Of a DNA stretch of 64,000 nucleotides, positions 1 to 10,504 are shown one piece after another (position 1 is the first letter of the stretch; every line of letters begins with the position of its first letter). The position numbers and the translations under genes were made by a program. The stretch covers positions 1-64,000 of the forward strand of contig NZ_WXYN01000004.1 of assembly GCF_016881065.1 (NCBI RefSeq). The letters are read 5' to 3'. Below the pieces are notes generated by a model, which had not been told where the DNA came from, did not search any database, and was given only the letters and a program-made list of their open reading frames with translations. The stretch is from Planococcus soli (GTDB taxonomy: Bacteria; Bacillota; Bacilli; Bacillales_A; Planococcaceae).

Positions 1-24
1 CACTTTTTTTAAAGTGTCTACCAT
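1..24 (-). CDS. Possible start of a gene running off the left edge
   Basis: On the minus strand an ATG at 24 opens a frame reading MVDTLKKV to the window edge, 51 bases after the stop of the upstream gene. The nearest purine-rich stretch (AAGGAAG) is over 20 bases away, which is too far for a good ribosome binding site, so the start is uncertain. Eight codons are too few to name a product. Confidence 0.2.
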
Positions 25-75
25 TTGGGGTGCGGTTCAGTAAACGGCTTCCTTCTTTTTGTTATTTGGTTTATA

Positions 76-3000
76 TCACTTTGTCTCGCCAAAGGTCTTT
101 TGAAGAATGTAATACGATTGCTTCAGCCGCTCCTCAGTTTGCGGCAAGCCCCAGGTATCCCATGTGTATTGGGCAGCTTGGGCAGCTGCGAAAGTTTCAA
201 CCGCTTTTCCGTCTTGCCCGCTTAAACTAGCAGTGACATTCAGCCCGTCGATCGTATCGGAAGCCTCAATGCCATCTTTCTGAAGGTCGCCGATAAATTC
301 CCGTTTGGCCGGGTTTTTGGCATTCAGCAGCATCCACGGAATCCGAATTTCCATGATTCCGGTTTCCTTGTCGTAATAATAATCATTCAGAGAATCATAG
401 TCTTCATGCTCCGGATTGGCAATGCCGAATCGCAGGATGCCTGTTTCATATGCATCAAACGGATACACTTCGCCGGTATCGGGGCGAACAAATTCTTTGT
501 TCAAGGCCAGACGGATCGGTTGGAAAGTCGATTCGATGTTTTCTTCTGCTGGAATCATCTCCAAACGTTCGTGATAATCATAGTAGAAGCTGTCGTAGTC
601 ACCGGCCACCAACAAGCGCGCCTGCTCCAATCCTGTGATTTTTAACTGGAAATCTGCCAAAAATTCTGTGTTCTCCAAAGCATCAACTGCGATGCCTTTG
701 TCTTCACGAACGCTGAAATACAGGTTGAAATCCTGTTCGTCCCACCAGGTTTTATTGGCCGGATCGAATTGGGCTTTAATGTAGACATATCGTTCATCCG
801 AATCTAAAGCAAGCGATCTGAGCGCTCCGTCCTGTTTTTCGTAAAGTGTCTGACCGTCTGTCCAATCGTCCTGTCCATCGACTTTCACTTTATGGCGGTC
901 AAAGCTCAGCAGGCCGAACTGCTGCTCGTTGGTTTGTGCATTTGACCAGAAGGGCCGTTCGTCCGGATTGTCATAATCCATTGTATTCCAGGTGCGCTTA
1001 AACCATTCGTCCTGCCAAGTGAATACCATTCCGCCCAGCATGCCTTCTTCTAGAATATCTTCATACAGATGGCTGACAATGTCACCCTGCTGTTTTTCAG
1101 AGATAAATCCCTGGTTCCAACCGAACGGGTTTTCATGGGTCATGCCGCGCGAAGCGGGCACACCAAACTCGGCGATGACAATTGGCATGTCGTGGGAATC
1201 ATTTAAATCTTTCAAGTAACCCGCGTAGTTATTGAACTCTCCGCGATGGTCTACAAATTCGGTATAGCGTTCGTCCAAATTCAGAAAATCAGGGTAGTAC
1301 GGATAGACATGATAGGATGCAAACATGCCGACCGTATCTGTCACGCCTTTGGTTTTGATGTGATTCGGATCGACGGTGGCCATGTCTTCCTGTTCACTCG
1401 GCTCGGCAGGCTGATCGATATTGTCCGTCGTCACCCAGTTGGTGAAGCTGAGCGGGCGCATGCTTTGGTATTCGTCCAGCTCGTATTCCGCGAGGCGGTC
1501 CAATTGCTGCGCCAGCCAATGTTCCATGGGATTGGCGCCTTCTGTGTATACGTGGGTGCCATCATAGTCGCCCAGTTCAGGGTAGTCAAGCTCCATCTGA
1601 TGGACCGTTCCAGGGAACCATTCAATGCCGATCATCCAGCCGATGACGTAAGGAGAGATATCTGTCTTATAGCTTCCATAAGCATGGCCAGGTTCTTGTT
1701 CCACGACTGCGTCACCGTGGATGACGTCGACAACTTTTTTGACCTCAGCCTCAAAGCGTTCAGTGATTTCAGGAGTGAAGGCATCCAAGGTCTCCACCAA
1801 AGGCTCTTCGTCAATCCAGACGCCGTGATACAGATAAAGCGGCTCTTTGGCGCTGGCATTGTAAGCGGCAAAGGCTTCATAGAACGCTGGAGGATGGAGA
1901 GTATAGACGCGCACTGCATTGGCATTCATTTCGCCAATTGCCTGGAACCAGCGGTCATACTCCTCCCGTGTAATTGCGGCTTCTCCGGGAAACGTTCCCG
2001 GTTTGGCCATTCCCATATTGATGCCTTTAATGGTGAATGGCTGCCATTCGCCGTCCTGGTAGACTTCAAACGCCTGTCCGTTTACGCGGGAAGGATAAGC
2101 GATGCCTTCCTTCTCGGCGGCAGTTGCATTGACCGTCTCAACCTCTGTGTTCTTGTCTTCTGTATTTGCCAAAATGGTTTCCATCATCGGTACGTAAGTT
2201 TGCCAGTAAAAACTCTTTTCGGCATCCAGTGATTCCATGGAAATGAATGACCGCAGTTTCGAGAATCCCGAGTAGCGGTAGAAGCTCGGGGTGTCGTCAA
2301 TGTCAACAAAATCTCCGGCAAAATAATAGAGGTCTGCTCCTTGTTTGGACTGATGGAATACAGCGGGAAAGTTCTCGGGAATGCCGGCAGCTTTTAGTTT
2401 CTCGCTGCCTGCGCTTTCGAGATCCCATTGATAGTCTGCCAGAACTTCGGTGCCTGCAGCCGCCTCGTTAATATCAAACCAATAACCGAAAGAAGGGCTA
2501 TCTGTTAAATCGAACTGGGCAGTGCCCTGTTCAGTAAAGTCTAAGTGGAGCCCCTCAGCGCCGACTTCTCCAGCCTCTTCGGAAAGGACCACAATGTCAC
2601 CTTCAGCATCATTGACCAGGACAAATCCAGCGCCTTCAAAATTCCATTTCATATCGTTTTTCTCATAGTTAGCCACTATCCACTGAGGCACTTCGCCTTC
2701 AGGTGCGCGAAGGTCCACAAAACGGCGTCCACTCCAGCCGCTCCACTCGAGTCCTAAAAACTCATTCATGTCCTGGGCCACTTCTTTTGGAGTAGGGGAG
2801 GCGAAAGTATTGAACTCCACAACCAAGTCCGTTCCTTGAGACTCTACCTGCTTTTTGATGGTCTGCCATTCATCCATTTGAAGTCCGCCAGAAATCATGG
2901 ATGAACTGCCCGGTTTTTTTTCCGCGGTTTGCCACGGGAGGTCTTCCTCGTATACGCCATAAGAATCCGCCAGATAAATGAGGTCGGTTCCAGACAAATC

Positions 3001-3276
3001 TTCAGGCAATTCACGAGTCGTGTAGCTTTCCGCTTCTTCATCCGGAACAAAGCCGTAATAATCAGCATCGGCTTGATACGCGCCTCCAGATTCAGATACA
3101 TAGCGGTGGTGGTTCAGCAGCCAGGTCAACCCTTTATGCTCACGGTAGCTTTCGGTCGGAACCGTTTTGTCGATAATCGCTACATTCACTATTTTTTCTT
3201 CCTGAAAAAACCAAATCACAATAGGTAAGCCAATTAAAACTACAACTGCCAATAAGGACAGAAGCATTTTCTTCAT
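76..3276 (-). CDS. Membrane-anchored TIM-barrel glycoside-hydrolase-like protein
   Basis: This 1066-residue protein starts with a short basic head and one hydrophobic segment (about residues 4-24), so it is probably anchored outside the cytoplasmic membrane. Residues 30-400 show no recognisable motif. From about residue 416 (IKGINMGM) the pattern resembles clan-A glycoside hydrolases: NANAVRVYTLHPP near 461, a possible acid in IGIEWFPG (Glu about 552) and a possible nucleophile in IVIAEFGVP (Glu about 703), followed by GMVFTWQDEW. The last 250 residues look like a beta-rich carbohydrate-binding-type module. A role in making or trimming an extracellular polysaccharide is inference, and the substrate is unknown. 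Length and start (ATG, upstream AAGAGTGG) look complete. Confidence 0.6.
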   Translation of the reverse strand: MKKMLLSLLAVVVLIGLPIVIWFFQEEKIVNVAIIDKTVPTESYREHKGLTWLLNHHRYVSESGGAYQADADYYGFVPDEEAESYTTRELPEDLSGTDLIYLADSYGVYEEDLPWQTAEKKPGSSSMISGGLQMDEWQTIKKQVESQGTDLVVEFNTFASPTPKEVAQDMNEFLGLEWSGWSGRRFVDLRAPEGEVPQWIVANYEKNDMKWNFEGAGFVLVNDAEGDIVVLSEEAGEVGAEGLHLDFTEQGTAQFDLTDSPSFGYWFDINEAAAGTEVLADYQWDLESAGSEKLKAAGIPENFPAVFHQSKQGADLYYFAGDFVDIDDTPSFYRYSGFSKLRSFISMESLDAEKSFYWQTYVPMMETILANTEDKNTEVETVNATAAEKEGIAYPSRVNGQAFEVYQDGEWQPFTIKGINMGMAKPGTFPGEAAITREEYDRWFQAIGEMNANAVRVYTLHPPAFYEAFAAYNASAKEPLYLYHGVWIDEEPLVETLDAFTPEITERFEAEVKKVVDVIHGDAVVEQEPGHAYGSYKTDISPYVIGWMIGIEWFPGTVHQMELDYPELGDYDGTHVYTEGANPMEHWLAQQLDRLAEYELDEYQSMRPLSFTNWVTTDNIDQPAEPSEQEDMATVDPNHIKTKGVTDTVGMFASYHVYPYYPDFLNLDERYTEFVDHRGEFNNYAGYLKDLNDSHDMPIVIAEFGVPASRGMTHENPFGWNQGFISEKQQGDIVSHLYEDILEEGMLGGMVFTWQDEWFKRTWNTMDYDNPDERPFWSNAQTNEQQFGLLSFDRHKVKVDGQDDWTDGQTLYEKQDGALRSLALDSDERYVYIKAQFDPANKTWWDEQDFNLYFSVREDKGIAVDALENTEFLADFQLKITGLEQARLLVAGDYDSFYYDYHERLEMIPAEENIESTFQPIRLALNKEFVRPDTGEVYPFDAYETGILRFGIANPEHEDYDSLNDYYYDKETGIMEIRIPWMLLNAKNPAKREFIGDLQKDGIEASDTIDGLNVTASLSGQDGKAVETFAAAQAAQYTWDTWGLPQTEERLKQSYYILQKTFGETK

Positions 3277-3370
3277 TCAAACCACTCTTTTCTATTTACA
3301 AAGTACATCTCGAAGATTATTATAGCTTAAAAATTGGATAAAATAGAAATAAATTACCTATTTTTTCAAA

Positions 3371-3399
3371 ATAAAAAAGACCCGACATAGTCGAATCTT
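3371..3399 (-). terminator. Terminator of the mtnW-X-B-D operon
   Basis: Read on the minus strand, AAGATTCGAC and GTCGGGTCTT form a 10-bp stem with two G-U pairs and a 3-base loop, followed by TTTTTTAT. It lies 13 bases after the mtnD stop. Confidence 0.75.
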
Positions 3400-3411
3400 T
3401 GGACCATATTA

Positions 3412-3948
3412 TTAGTTTTGAACGTTGCTTTCCTCCTGGTAAACCGGTACCCAGCCTTCTGTTGTCACAAAGATGCGAACGGCTACAACTTTGCGGTCAT
3501 CAGCAAGTGTAAAGTAATGTGTAATGTTTTCCGGTACCGAAATCAAGTCGCCTGGAGTCAGGTGGACTTCAAAAAAGCGTTCGTCTTTTCCTTGTATGAT
3601 AAAGACGCCATGTCCGCTGACGATGTAGCGTACTTCATCATCTGTATGGATATGTTTACGCTGGAAGTTCTTCAGCAGCTCATCGAGTTTCGGATTGGAG
3701 TCTGACAGGGAAATGATGTCTGCCGCCTGGTACCCGCGGCGTTCTGAAATGTCGTCGATTTCGGTTTTAAATGCTTGAAGAATCTCATCTTTGTTTTCAT
3801 CGCTCAAATCGAATTTTTCGCGAAGGTGTTCGGGTAATTTAGTGTTGTCCCAGTGTTCATAAACGACTTCCTGCTGCTCCAAAAATGCTGCAACCTCTGT
3901 TTGTGCTTCAATCGTTTCGTTTGTTCCTTGAATTTTAATAATAGCCAT
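3412..3948 (-). CDS. mtnD: Acireductone dioxygenase
   Basis: This 178-residue cupin catalyses the last ring-opening step of methionine salvage, oxidising the acireductone to 2-keto-4-methylthiobutyrate and formate (with Fe2+). The metal site is visible: His99 and His101 in RKHIHTDDEVRY, Glu105, and His144 in NITHYF. Length matches bacterial ARDs. It is the last gene of a minus-strand operon led by a SAM riboswitch and ends 13 bases before a terminator. A Ni2+-loaded ARD would give a dead-end CO-producing reaction; the sequence cannot say which metal is used. Confidence 0.95.
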   Translation of the reverse strand: MAIIKIQGTNETIEAQTEVAAFLEQQEVVYEHWDNTKLPEHLREKFDLSDENKDEILQAFKTEIDDISERRGYQAADIISLSDSNPKLDELLKNFQRKHIHTDDEVRYIVSGHGVFIIQGKDERFFEVHLTPGDLISVPENITHYFTLADDRKVVAVRIFVTTEGWVPVYQEESNVQN

Positions 3949-3963
3949 TCTAATCTTCCTCTC

Positions 3964-4578
3964 TTATTTTAAGTGTAGTTGCAATGCCAATTGGTATTGA
4001 AATAAAAACTCACAAGCTTCAAGCAGTTTTTTCGCTTCAAAGCCATTTTTTCCCCAGACGGTGATGCCGTGGTTGCGGATCAGCACCGCTCCTTTATCAG
4101 CGGTAATGGATGATTCAAATTCATGGGCGAGTTTTGGAATATCTGCGTGGTTGGGAATGATGGGAATCGTCAGTACCGCGTCTTCTTCCCATAATCCAAA
4201 GGCTTTGATCAGTTCCTGTCCCTGGAAATCGATTTTTCCGGCATCGCCGTATAATTCGGAAATGACATTATTGGCGACAGTATGGACATGAAGGCTGCAG
4301 CCTGCGCTGGTCTTTCCATAAATTGCACAATGCAGTAAGGTTTCGGCAGAGGGTTTCAGCGATGTTTCAACAGCGGGCTGGCCATTGGCATCAACAAGCA
4401 GAAAATCTTCATCTGTACGTTTTTTCTTGTCTTTGCCGCTCGCGGTTACCAGGAACTCCAGCGGTTCGTCCGCCACTTTGATGGCGAGATTGCCGCTGGT
4501 TCCCATAAACCAGTCGCGAACCGCCAGCTCGTCTTTGACATCCGCCAGTTCCAGCCATTTGTCCTGTAATACAGTCAT
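3964..4578 (-). CDS. mtnB: Methylthioribulose-1-phosphate dehydratase
   Basis: This 204-residue class II aldolase-fold enzyme dehydrates 5-methylthioribulose-1-phosphate to the diketo intermediate used by MtnW. It shows the substrate loop GTSGNLAIK (residues 26-34) and the zinc ligands His97 and His99 in LHVHT, with His170 in [10 protein letters not shown]. The ATG overlaps the mtnX stop in an ATGA junction, and a GGGGTGA sequence lies just upstream, so translation is probably coupled. It is distinguished from fuculose or ribulose phosphate aldolases mainly by its place between mtnX and mtnD. Confidence 0.93.
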   Translation of the reverse strand: MTVLQDKWLELADVKDELAVRDWFMGTSGNLAIKVADEPLEFLVTASGKDKKKRTDEDFLLVDANGQPAVETSLKPSAETLLHCAIYGKTSAGCSLHVHTVANNVISELYGDAGKIDFQGQELIKAFGLWEEDAVLTIPIIPNHADIPKLAHEFESSITADKGAVLIRNHGITVWGKNGFEAKKLLEACEFLFQYQLALQLHLK

Positions 4579-5240
4579 GATTTCACCCCTATGTATTCAT
4601 CGACAATGGCGATGACTTCATGGAAGGTTTCAAACGGTTCATAATTGATGCCGGCCTCATGGCATTTTTCAGCCAGCAAATCCCGGGCAATAACGAAATC
4701 CGCTTCTTTTGCAGCTTCCCAGTCGCTGATGGAGTCTCCGATGACGATGCTTTTCGTGTCTTTGTCCAAAAGATCCCGGATGACGGATGGTTTGCAGCAT
4801 CCGCAGCCTTGGCTTGTGCAGGCATCGTCGCAGCCATGCGGAAACTCCAGTTTGATAAGATCACCTGAAAAGTCGGCGCTGTTGCAGTAGATGTCATCAA
4901 AAGGTCCGAAAGGCTCAAGGAGTGGATGGACAAAAAAATCAATTCCGCCGCTGACAATATACAAAGGCAAATTCTGCTTTTTCGAGTAGGCGACAAAGTC
5001 GCTGAATCCTTCGCGTATTTCCGCCTGCTCCAAAACATAGGAAATAATTTCGTCTTTTTCCGAAACCGGAAGCAAGGAAAACATTTTTGCGACACCCTCA
5101 CGTATTGAGATGGATTGGTCGAGAATCTGGTCTTTGACCGGTACCCATCCCGGTGGATCAAATTTTTCCATGATGGCAATAATATTGTCATTGGCTGTAA
5201 TCGTACCGTCAAAATCACAAAAAATAATCGGTTTATTCAC
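4575..5240 (-). CDS. mtnX: 2-hydroxy-3-keto-5-methylthiopentenyl-1-phosphate phosphatase
   Basis: This HAD-family phosphatase removes phosphate from the MtnW product to give the acireductone. Motif I is FCDFDGT near the N-terminus, motif III/IV is [12 protein letters not shown], and a cysteine-rich insert ([13 protein letters not shown]) is seen in this family. I favour a GTG start at 5240 because GGGGGTG sits 6 bases upstream and overlaps the mtnW stop. An in-frame ATG at 5255 has no ribosome binding site and would add five residues. MtnW plus MtnX replace the fused MtnC enolase-phosphatase of Gram-negatives. Confidence 0.93.
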   Translation of the reverse strand: MNKPIIFCDFDGTITANDNIIAIMEKFDPPGWVPVKDQILDQSISIREGVAKMFSLLPVSEKDEIISYVLEQAEIREGFSDFVAYSKKQNLPLYIVSGGIDFFVHPLLEPFGPFDDIYCNSADFSGDLIKLEFPHGCDDACTSQGCGCCKPSVIRDLLDKDTKSIVIGDSISDWEAAKEADFVIARDLLAEKCHEAGINYEPFETFHEVIAIVDEYIGVKS

Positions 5241-5245
5241 TGTTT

Positions 5246-6460
5246 TCACCCCCATAGTTCAAGTGCTGTTTGCAATTCTTTATGCTGTTTGCCGGCATTC
5301 TGCAAGGTTTCTCCTTGCAGCACGGCGTCAATGGCTTGTCTGAATGCCTGTCCGCCGCCAGCTGCTCCAGCGGGATGTCCGTGAACGCCGCCGCCGGCAT
5401 TGATCACGCTGTCGATTCCGTAATCCGCCATCAGCAAAGGCACAAGACCCGGATGGATTCCGGCGGATGGCACTGGGAAGCTGCGTTTTAGCGGGCTGTC
5501 CCGCGTCAGTTCTTTGCCAAGTGCCAAGGCTGCTGTTTTTTCCAGCGCAACACTGCCGTAAGGTGAAGGAAACAGTGAAAAGTCAGCGCCGGCATAACGG
5601 ATCAATTTTCCAAGTGCCAGCGGTGTGGCAAGACCATAAAAGGCTGAGGAAGTGAAGGCGCCGCTGAAAGCTGGGTGTGCCATGAGCGGCAAAGCGATGT
5701 CATCGTCTTCCGCGAGTTCCTGCAGCACATCAAGTCCATAAGCGTGGACGTTGAACAACAAGGCATCAGCTCCAAGCTCGCGTGCTTTTCGTGCTTTTCC
5801 TCTCAATTCTGAAGTTCTTCCTGAGAGGTTTACCGCATAAAGGGTGCGGTGTCCCGTTTCTTCATAGACATCGTCAAGCACTCGTTTACCCGTAGTAATA
5901 CGGCTTTCAAATGGGGTTAGTGGGTTGTCAAATAATATTTCATCATCTTTGACCAGATCCACGCCGCCAAATGCCTGCTGACGCAATTGAGCGGACAGGA
6001 AATCGAGGTCACGGCCGATGACGCCTTTAAAAATACTCATGAGAAGCGGCCGTCCTCTAACGCCAAGAGTGTCGCGAATTTCTTCGATGCCAAAGCGCGG
6101 TCCAGGAAAGTAGCTAAGCAGGTCGTGGCTAAACTCCAGATCCAATAGCTTTACTTCGCCATCCAACGACAATTTGCCGAAAACAGTAGTCAAAATGGCA
6201 GGCAGGTCAGCCGAAAAATTCACGCTTGGGTAGGCAATTTCAAGCTCTGCTTTTATTAAATCCGGTTTTAGCGGGTGGCGTTCTTGGTCAAATTCTTCGA
6301 TGGACACGACATTTCCTTTATGGTGTTTCAGTTGTTCCTGTTCAAGCAGCGGCAAGTCAGTCCAAGAACCTATGGTCAGTCCCAAAGCGATGCCGTCCGC
6401 TTTTTTTTCGAACGAACCCGGTTTTCCGTAGACTTGATATGTAGCAGTCAAAACGCTCAT
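5246..6460 (-). CDS. mtnW: 2,3-diketo-5-methylthiopentyl-1-phosphate enolase (RuBisCO-like)
   Basis: This is a form IV RuBisCO-like protein of 404 residues that enolises the diketo phosphate but does not fix CO2. Visible marks are the region around [12 protein letters not shown], which holds the lysine carbamylated in this superfamily, then LAHPAFSG and [15 protein letters not shown], the C-terminal phosphate-binding stretch. The frame opens at a TTG at 6481, but the ATG at 6460 has GGGAG ten bases upstream and matches the family N-terminus, so I use it. It is first in the operon and directly follows a SAM-I riboswitch. Confidence 0.95.
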   Translation of the reverse strand: MSVLTATYQVYGKPGSFEKKADGIALGLTIGSWTDLPLLEQEQLKHHKGNVVSIEEFDQERHPLKPDLIKAELEIAYPSVNFSADLPAILTTVFGKLSLDGEVKLLDLEFSHDLLSYFPGPRFGIEEIRDTLGVRGRPLLMSIFKGVIGRDLDFLSAQLRQQAFGGVDLVKDDEILFDNPLTPFESRITTGKRVLDDVYEETGHRTLYAVNLSGRTSELRGKARKARELGADALLFNVHAYGLDVLQELAEDDDIALPLMAHPAFSGAFTSSAFYGLATPLALGKLIRYAGADFSLFPSPYGSVALEKTAALALGKELTRDSPLKRSFPVPSAGIHPGLVPLLMADYGIDSVINAGGGVHGHPAGAAGGGQAFRQAIDAVLQGETLQNAGKQHKELQTALELWG

Positions 6461-6490
6461 GTATTCCACACTCCCATGCAAATTTTAAAA

Positions 6491-6519
6491 ATAAAAACCT
6501 CTTCAAATAAGAAGAGGTT
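6491..6519 (-). terminator. Riboswitch-controlled terminator before mtnW
   Basis: On the minus strand AACCTCTTC and GAAGAGGTT form a perfect 9-bp stem with a loop of A and T, followed by TTTTAT. It lies between the SAM aptamer and mtnW and is the expected OFF-state expression platform. Confidence 0.88.
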
Positions 6520-6529
6520 AAGGGCGTTA

Positions 6530-6647
6530 ACAACTTCTTATTTCTCAGCCACCGGTTCTGGCTGCAAGAATTAGCACCGTGTCCATCAATGGACCGGTTG
6601 CCGGGTATCATAGGGCTTGTCCCTCCACCTGCTCTAAATAAGAAAGA
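6530..6647 (-). ncRNA. SAM-I (S-box) riboswitch upstream of mtnW
   Basis: The minus strand carries the classic S-box blocks in order: CTTATTTAGAG at the P1 5' side, GGTGGAGGGACAAGCCC, GATACCCGGCAACC, GGTGCTAATTC, and GGCTGAGAAATAAG closing P1. A terminator hairpin follows. SAM binding should stabilise P1 and let the terminator form, lowering expression of mtnW-X-B-D when SAM is plentiful. Confidence 0.95.
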
Positions 6648-6732
6648 TATGAAATTGGGTATGGCAGTTTTATAGGGTTCAACGATTTTCGTAATCATAC
6701 TAAACAGATGCTTCTGCAAAGAAGAAATCGTT

Positions 6733-6770
6733 CCAGGTGGACGCTTTCCGCGGAAAAGCGGCGCTGGTTT
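6733..6770. repeat. Fragment of a GC-rich intergenic repeat
   Basis: A short GC-rich island (GTGGACGCTTTCCGCGG followed by AAAAGCGGCG) sits in otherwise AT-rich DNA between the two SAM riboswitches. From memory, similar GTGGACGC...CCGCGG words are common intergenic repeats in Bacillales. Only one, probably truncated, copy is seen here. Confidence 0.35.
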
Positions 6771-6872
6771 GCGGAATCTTAATTGAATACAGTAAAGTAA
6801 TTCTGATTATTTCATGTGCGCATAATTCTGTCAACTCCGTTATCATAAAATTGTTTTTATTGGAAAAATGGA

Positions 6873-6902
6873 TTGACAGTTAATTCTGAATCGTGATAGG
6901 AT
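6873..6902 (+). promoter_or_regulatory. SigA-type promoter for mtnK operon
   Basis: TTGACA (6873-6878) and TAGGAT (6897-6902) are 18 bases apart and lie about 35 bases before the SAM aptamer. The -35 box is perfect and the -10 matches 4 of 6. Confidence 0.65.
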
Positions 6903-6934
6903 TCTTTTCATAACTTAATTAAATAATACGCAGT

Positions 6935-7090
6935 ACTCTTATCAAGAGCTGGCAGAGGGAAATTGGCCCGATGACGCCCAGCAACCGACCGTAATACCTT
7001 CGTGAGAAGGGGCGCTTTATGCGCCAGGATGAAAATCCTGCAAGGCACGGTGCTAATTCCATCAGAAATTTATTTCTGAAAGATAAGAGG
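6935..7090 (+). ncRNA. SAM-I (S-box) riboswitch upstream of mtnK
   Basis: CTCTTATCAAGAG opens P1, followed by GGCAGAGGGAAATTGGCCC, GATGACGCCCAGCAACC, GCAAGGCACGGTGCTAATTCC and a closing GATAAGAG that pairs with the P1 5' arm. The segment AAGAGGC (7085-7091) can instead pair with GCCTCTT (7110-7116), the 5' arm of the terminator, giving an antiterminator when SAM is low. Confidence 0.95.
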
Positions 7091-7109
7091 CATGGAATCT
7101 CTTATTCTG

Positions 7110-7137
7110 GCCTCTTTCTTTATGAAAGAGGCTTTTT
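7110..7137 (+). terminator. Riboswitch-controlled terminator before mtnK
   Basis: GCCTCTTTC and GAAAGAGGC form a perfect 9-bp stem (7110-7118 with 7124-7132) followed by TTTTT. It is the OFF state of the upstream S-box leader. Confidence 0.9.
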
Positions 7138-7164
7138 ATATTGCACATGAAAGGAAGATTTACA

Positions 7165-8355
7165 ATGACACTTACGGTTCCCACTACTTATAAAGCCTTA
7201 ACGGAAGAAACAGCGATTGCATTGGCAAAAACGGTTCATACATTTGACCCTGCTGCCCAATTGACTTGCCGGGAAATCGGCGATGGCAACTTGAATTATG
7301 TTTTCCAAATTGAAGATCCGAATACAGGAAATCGGCTGATCATCAAACAGGCATTGCCCTACGCTAAGATCATCGGCGAAAGCTGGCCGCTGACATTAAA
7401 GCGGGCAACGATCGAAGCCAATGTACTCCGAAAGCACGGAGAATTTGTCCCTTCCTTGGTGCCGGTTGTCTACGCCACTGATGAAGAACTGGCTATTACC
7501 GTAATGGAAGATTTATCCCACTTGGAGATTGCGCGGGAAGGTTTGATCAACGGAAAGAATTTTCCGAGGTTGTCGCAGGATATCGGCGAATATCTGGCAC
7601 TGACTTTATTCCACACCTCTGATTACGGCTTGCATCCTTTTGAAAAAAAGCGTTTGGCTGCGGAGTTTTCCAATCCCGAGCTATGCAAGATTACGGAAGA
7701 TCTTATTTTTACCGATCCATTCTTTGACCTCGACACCAACGATTACGAACCGCAGCTCCAAACGGAGGCAGAAGCGATTTGGAGTGATCGGAAGCTGCAG
7801 CTGGAAGTGGCTAAGTTAAAGAAAAGCTTTTTGACCGAATCGGAAGCATTGCTGCATGGCGACCTTCACACAGGCAGTATTTTTGCCAGCCAGACAGAAA
7901 CAAAGGTTATCGATCCGGAGTTTGGCTTTTACGGCCCGATCGGATTTGATGTCGGTTTGTTCCTGGCCAATCTCATTTTCCAATCCATCACGCGCGAAGG
8001 CGAAAATCGACAAGTGATTGTGGAGGATATCGGAAAGACATGGAACGTTTTTGCTTATTCATTTGCGGAGTTATGGAAAAAACAGAGTGTTGAATCGTTC
8101 AAGGAGACGGACGGCTACCTAGAGTATGTGCTCGGTAAAGTGCTGACAGATGCGGCCGGTTTTGCCGGGTGCGAATTGATTCGCCGGACAATCGGTTTGG
8201 CGCATGTCAAAGACTTGGACAGCATCGAAGACACGGAAAACAGAATCATCTCTAAAAAACAGACGTTGAAGACTGGCCGGGCTTTAATTCTCCAGCGTCA
8301 GGAAATCGCATCAATTGAGGATATACTGCAAATTTTGGAGGAGGCGCGCATATGA
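7165..8355 (+). CDS. mtnK: 5-methylthioribose kinase
   Basis: This 396-residue enzyme phosphorylates methylthioribose to its 1-phosphate, the entry step of methionine salvage. It has the protein-kinase-like fold: glycine loop [10 protein letters not shown] near residue 45, the catalytic [10 protein letters not shown] (a variant of the Brenner motif typical of MtnK), and [17 protein letters not shown] for metal binding. The frame is open from a TTG at 7141, but the ATG at 7165 has GGAAG seven bases upstream and gives the family N-terminus. It overlaps mtnA by four bases (ATGA). Confidence 0.95.
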   Translation: MTLTVPTTYKALTEETAIALAKTVHTFDPAAQLTCREIGDGNLNYVFQIEDPNTGNRLIIKQALPYAKIIGESWPLTLKRATIEANVLRKHGEFVPSLVPVVYATDEELAITVMEDLSHLEIAREGLINGKNFPRLSQDIGEYLALTLFHTSDYGLHPFEKKRLAAEFSNPELCKITEDLIFTDPFFDLDTNDYEPQLQTEAEAIWSDRKLQLEVAKLKKSFLTESEALLHGDLHTGSIFASQTETKVIDPEFGFYGPIGFDVGLFLANLIFQSITREGENRQVIVEDIGKTWNVFAYSFAELWKKQSVESFKETDGYLEYVLGKVLTDAAGFAGCELIRRTIGLAHVKDLDSIEDTENRIISKKQTLKTGRALILQRQEIASIEDILQILEEARI

Positions 8356-9413
8356 GCATTCCTTTGTCCATCAAATGGGACGGCCAGCAGCTGACCATTC
8401 TGGATCAGCAAAAACTGCCGCATGCCATTGAATATTTGACACTTGAAACCGTCGAAGACGTCTACGATGCGATCTTTTCATTAAAGGTCCGCGGTGCACC
8501 CGCCATCGGCATCACTGCAGCATATGGCTTGGCTAACGGCGCCAAGCGGCATGACACGGATTCACTGGAAGCTTTTCAGCAATACGTCGAAAAAGACGCA
8601 GCGTACTTGAATTCGTCCAGGCCGACTGCGGTCAATCTCGGCTGGGCGCTCAGCCGCTTGAAAGACAAGGTCCGAGAGGCGGAGAATGTACCGCAAGCAA
8701 AGCTGCTGATATTGGCTGAAGCGGTGAAGATCCACAAGGAAGATGAAGAGTCGTGCCGCAGCATCGGCGAGCATGCATTGGTGTTGCTGCAGGAGCAGAC
8801 GAGGGTGATGACCATCTGCAACGCCGGCTCGATTGCCACAGCCAAGTATGGCACGGCATTAGCCCCGTTTCATCTGGGCAGTGAGCGAGGCCGAGAGTTT
8901 GAAGTGTTCGCCTGCGAAACCCGTCCGATTTATCAAGGCGCCCGCCTGACGGTATGGGAGCTGCAGCAGTCCGGAGTTGACGTTACGTTAATCACCGACA
9001 GCATGGCCGCACACACCATCAAAGCAAAAGAGGTTGAATCCATCATTGTCGGTGCCGACCGCATCGCAGCCAATGGCGACACGGCCAATAAAATCGGCAC
9101 TTATAATTTAGCGTTGCTGGCTGCCGCATTCGGCATTCCGTTTTACGTGGCAGCACCGGCTTCGACTTTTGATCTATCGATCGAAGACGGAAGCTCGATT
9201 CCAATCGAAGAGCGCAACCCGGAAGAAATCACACATATGAATGGGCAGCCGGTAGCGCCGCTGGGCACGAAAGTGTTCAACCCGGCATTTGATGTAACAC
9301 CGGCACATTTAATCACTGCCATCATTACTGAAAAAGGCATTATACAATCCGACTATCAAAAAAACATCCCTGATTTGCTTGGTGCAACTGCAGGAAAAGG
9401 AGAAAGAACATGA
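8352..9413 (+). CDS. mtnA: Methylthioribose-1-phosphate isomerase
   Basis: This 353-residue member of the eIF2B-like isomerase family converts methylthioribose-1-phosphate to methylthioribulose-1-phosphate, linking MtnK to MtnB. Visible family marks are [14 protein letters not shown], the catalytic cysteine in [15 protein letters not shown], and the catalytic aspartate in [19 protein letters not shown]. Start and stop overlap its neighbours by four bases each, which suggests translational coupling with mtnK and the following lipoprotein gene. Confidence 0.96.
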   Translation: MSIPLSIKWDGQQLTILDQQKLPHAIEYLTLETVEDVYDAIFSLKVRGAPAIGITAAYGLANGAKRHDTDSLEAFQQYVEKDAAYLNSSRPTAVNLGWALSRLKDKVREAENVPQAKLLILAEAVKIHKEDEESCRSIGEHALVLLQEQTRVMTICNAGSIATAKYGTALAPFHLGSERGREFEVFACETRPIYQGARLTVWELQQSGVDVTLITDSMAAHTIKAKEVESIIVGADRIAANGDTANKIGTYNLALLAAAFGIPFYVAAPASTFDLSIEDGSSIPIEERNPEEITHMNGQPVAPLGTKVFNPAFDVTPAHLITAIITEKGIIQSDYQKNIPDLLGATAGKGERT

Positions 9414-10492
9414 AAAAACAATCCATCTGGCTGCTAGCCGCATTATTATTTATCAGTATGTTTTTGGCTGCGTGCCAGCCTCAGGGTGACGTCAGCGAAG
9501 AAGAAACTTCTTCAGATACTGAAAGCGAAGCCTCTGACCACCCGCTTGCCGGCAAGGAAATTGCATTGATCATGCAAATCAATCTGGGCACATTTTCTGC
9601 TCAATATATTGCGGGGGTAGAAGAACAGGTTGAGAGTTTTGGCGGCAAAGCGACCGTGTTCACCTCTGAAGGTGATTTGGCAAAAATGGCCTCCAATCTG
9701 GATGCTGCGATCAACCAGGGCGTCGATGGGATTTTGATTGACCACGGAACGAAAGAAGCCTTGAACCAAGGTGTTGAAAAGGCGCTGGAAGCCGGAATTC
9801 CGGTAGTGGCATTTGATACAGGCATCGATGTGGAAGGCGTTGTTTCTTTAGAGCAGGGCGACCAGCAAATGGCTGAGATGACTCTGGAAAAACTGGCGGA
9901 AGATAACGGCGGCGAAGCCAATATCGTCAAAATTTGGACAGCCGGCTTTGCGCCAATGGAAAGACGCCAGGTTGCCTACGAGAAATTCATGACTGACAAT
10001 CCGGGCATCCAGGAAGTAACGGCATTTGGTGCTGCTACTGACAACACGGCATTGGATACACAATCACAAATGGAAGCTGTTTTGAAGCAATACCCGAACG
10101 AAGGCGAGATCACGGCAGTCTGGGCTTCTTGGGATGAATTTGCAAAAGGTGCCGTCCGTGCCATTGAACAGGCAGGGCGTACTGATATTAAAGTGTACGG
10201 TATTGACATGAGCGATGAAGATCTGCAATTGATGCAAAAAGACGGCAGCCCATGGCTCGCTTCTGCAGCTGTCGATCCAGCGGATATCGGACGTATTCAA
10301 GTGCGTTACCTGTATCAGTTGTTGAACGGCGAGCAGCCGGAAGAAAAAGTGGTTCTGGAGCCGGTATTCATCGAGGCGGAAAACTTGCCTGAAGAAACGG
10401 TAACCACGGATGAGTTGAGCGAATACGTAGAAGGCTGGGGCGCAAGCGACCAAGGCTATACAGATGACCTGCGCGAATTGGAAGGCCAATAA
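9410..10492 (+). CDS. Sugar-type ABC transporter substrate-binding lipoprotein (probably methylthioribose)
   Basis: This 360-residue protein has a lipoprotein signal peptide ending in LAAC (Cys22), an acidic serine-rich linker, and a periplasmic-binding-protein fold of the ribose/galactose type ([37 protein letters not shown]). It overlaps mtnA by four bases in the SAM-regulated operon, so I infer that it captures methylthioribose, or methylthioadenosine, for the kinase. The sequence alone does not prove the ligand. A hairpin directly after the stop may raise its level above that of the ATPase and permease. Confidence 0.85.
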   Translation: MKKQSIWLLAALLFISMFLAACQPQGDVSEEETSSDTESEASDHPLAGKEIALIMQINLGTFSAQYIAGVEEQVESFGGKATVFTSEGDLAKMASNLDAAINQGVDGILIDHGTKEALNQGVEKALEAGIPVVAFDTGIDVEGVVSLEQGDQQMAEMTLEKLAEDNGGEANIVKIWTAGFAPMERRQVAYEKFMTDNPGIQEVTAFGAATDNTALDTQSQMEAVLKQYPNEGEITAVWASWDEFAKGAVRAIEQAGRTDIKVYGIDMSDEDLQLMQKDGSPWLASAAVDPADIGRIQVRYLYQLLNGEQPEEKVVLEPVFIEAENLPEETVTTDELSEYVEGWGASDQGYTDDLRELEGQ

Positions 10493-10504
10493 ACTTCACC
10501 ATTT

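Noticed and set aside
1246-2232. A 328-codon open frame antisense to the large TIM-barrel gene
   Set aside because: It has no ribosome binding site or recognisable domain, is rich in Cys, His and Ile from reverse-complement codons, and lies wholly inside a well-formed gene.
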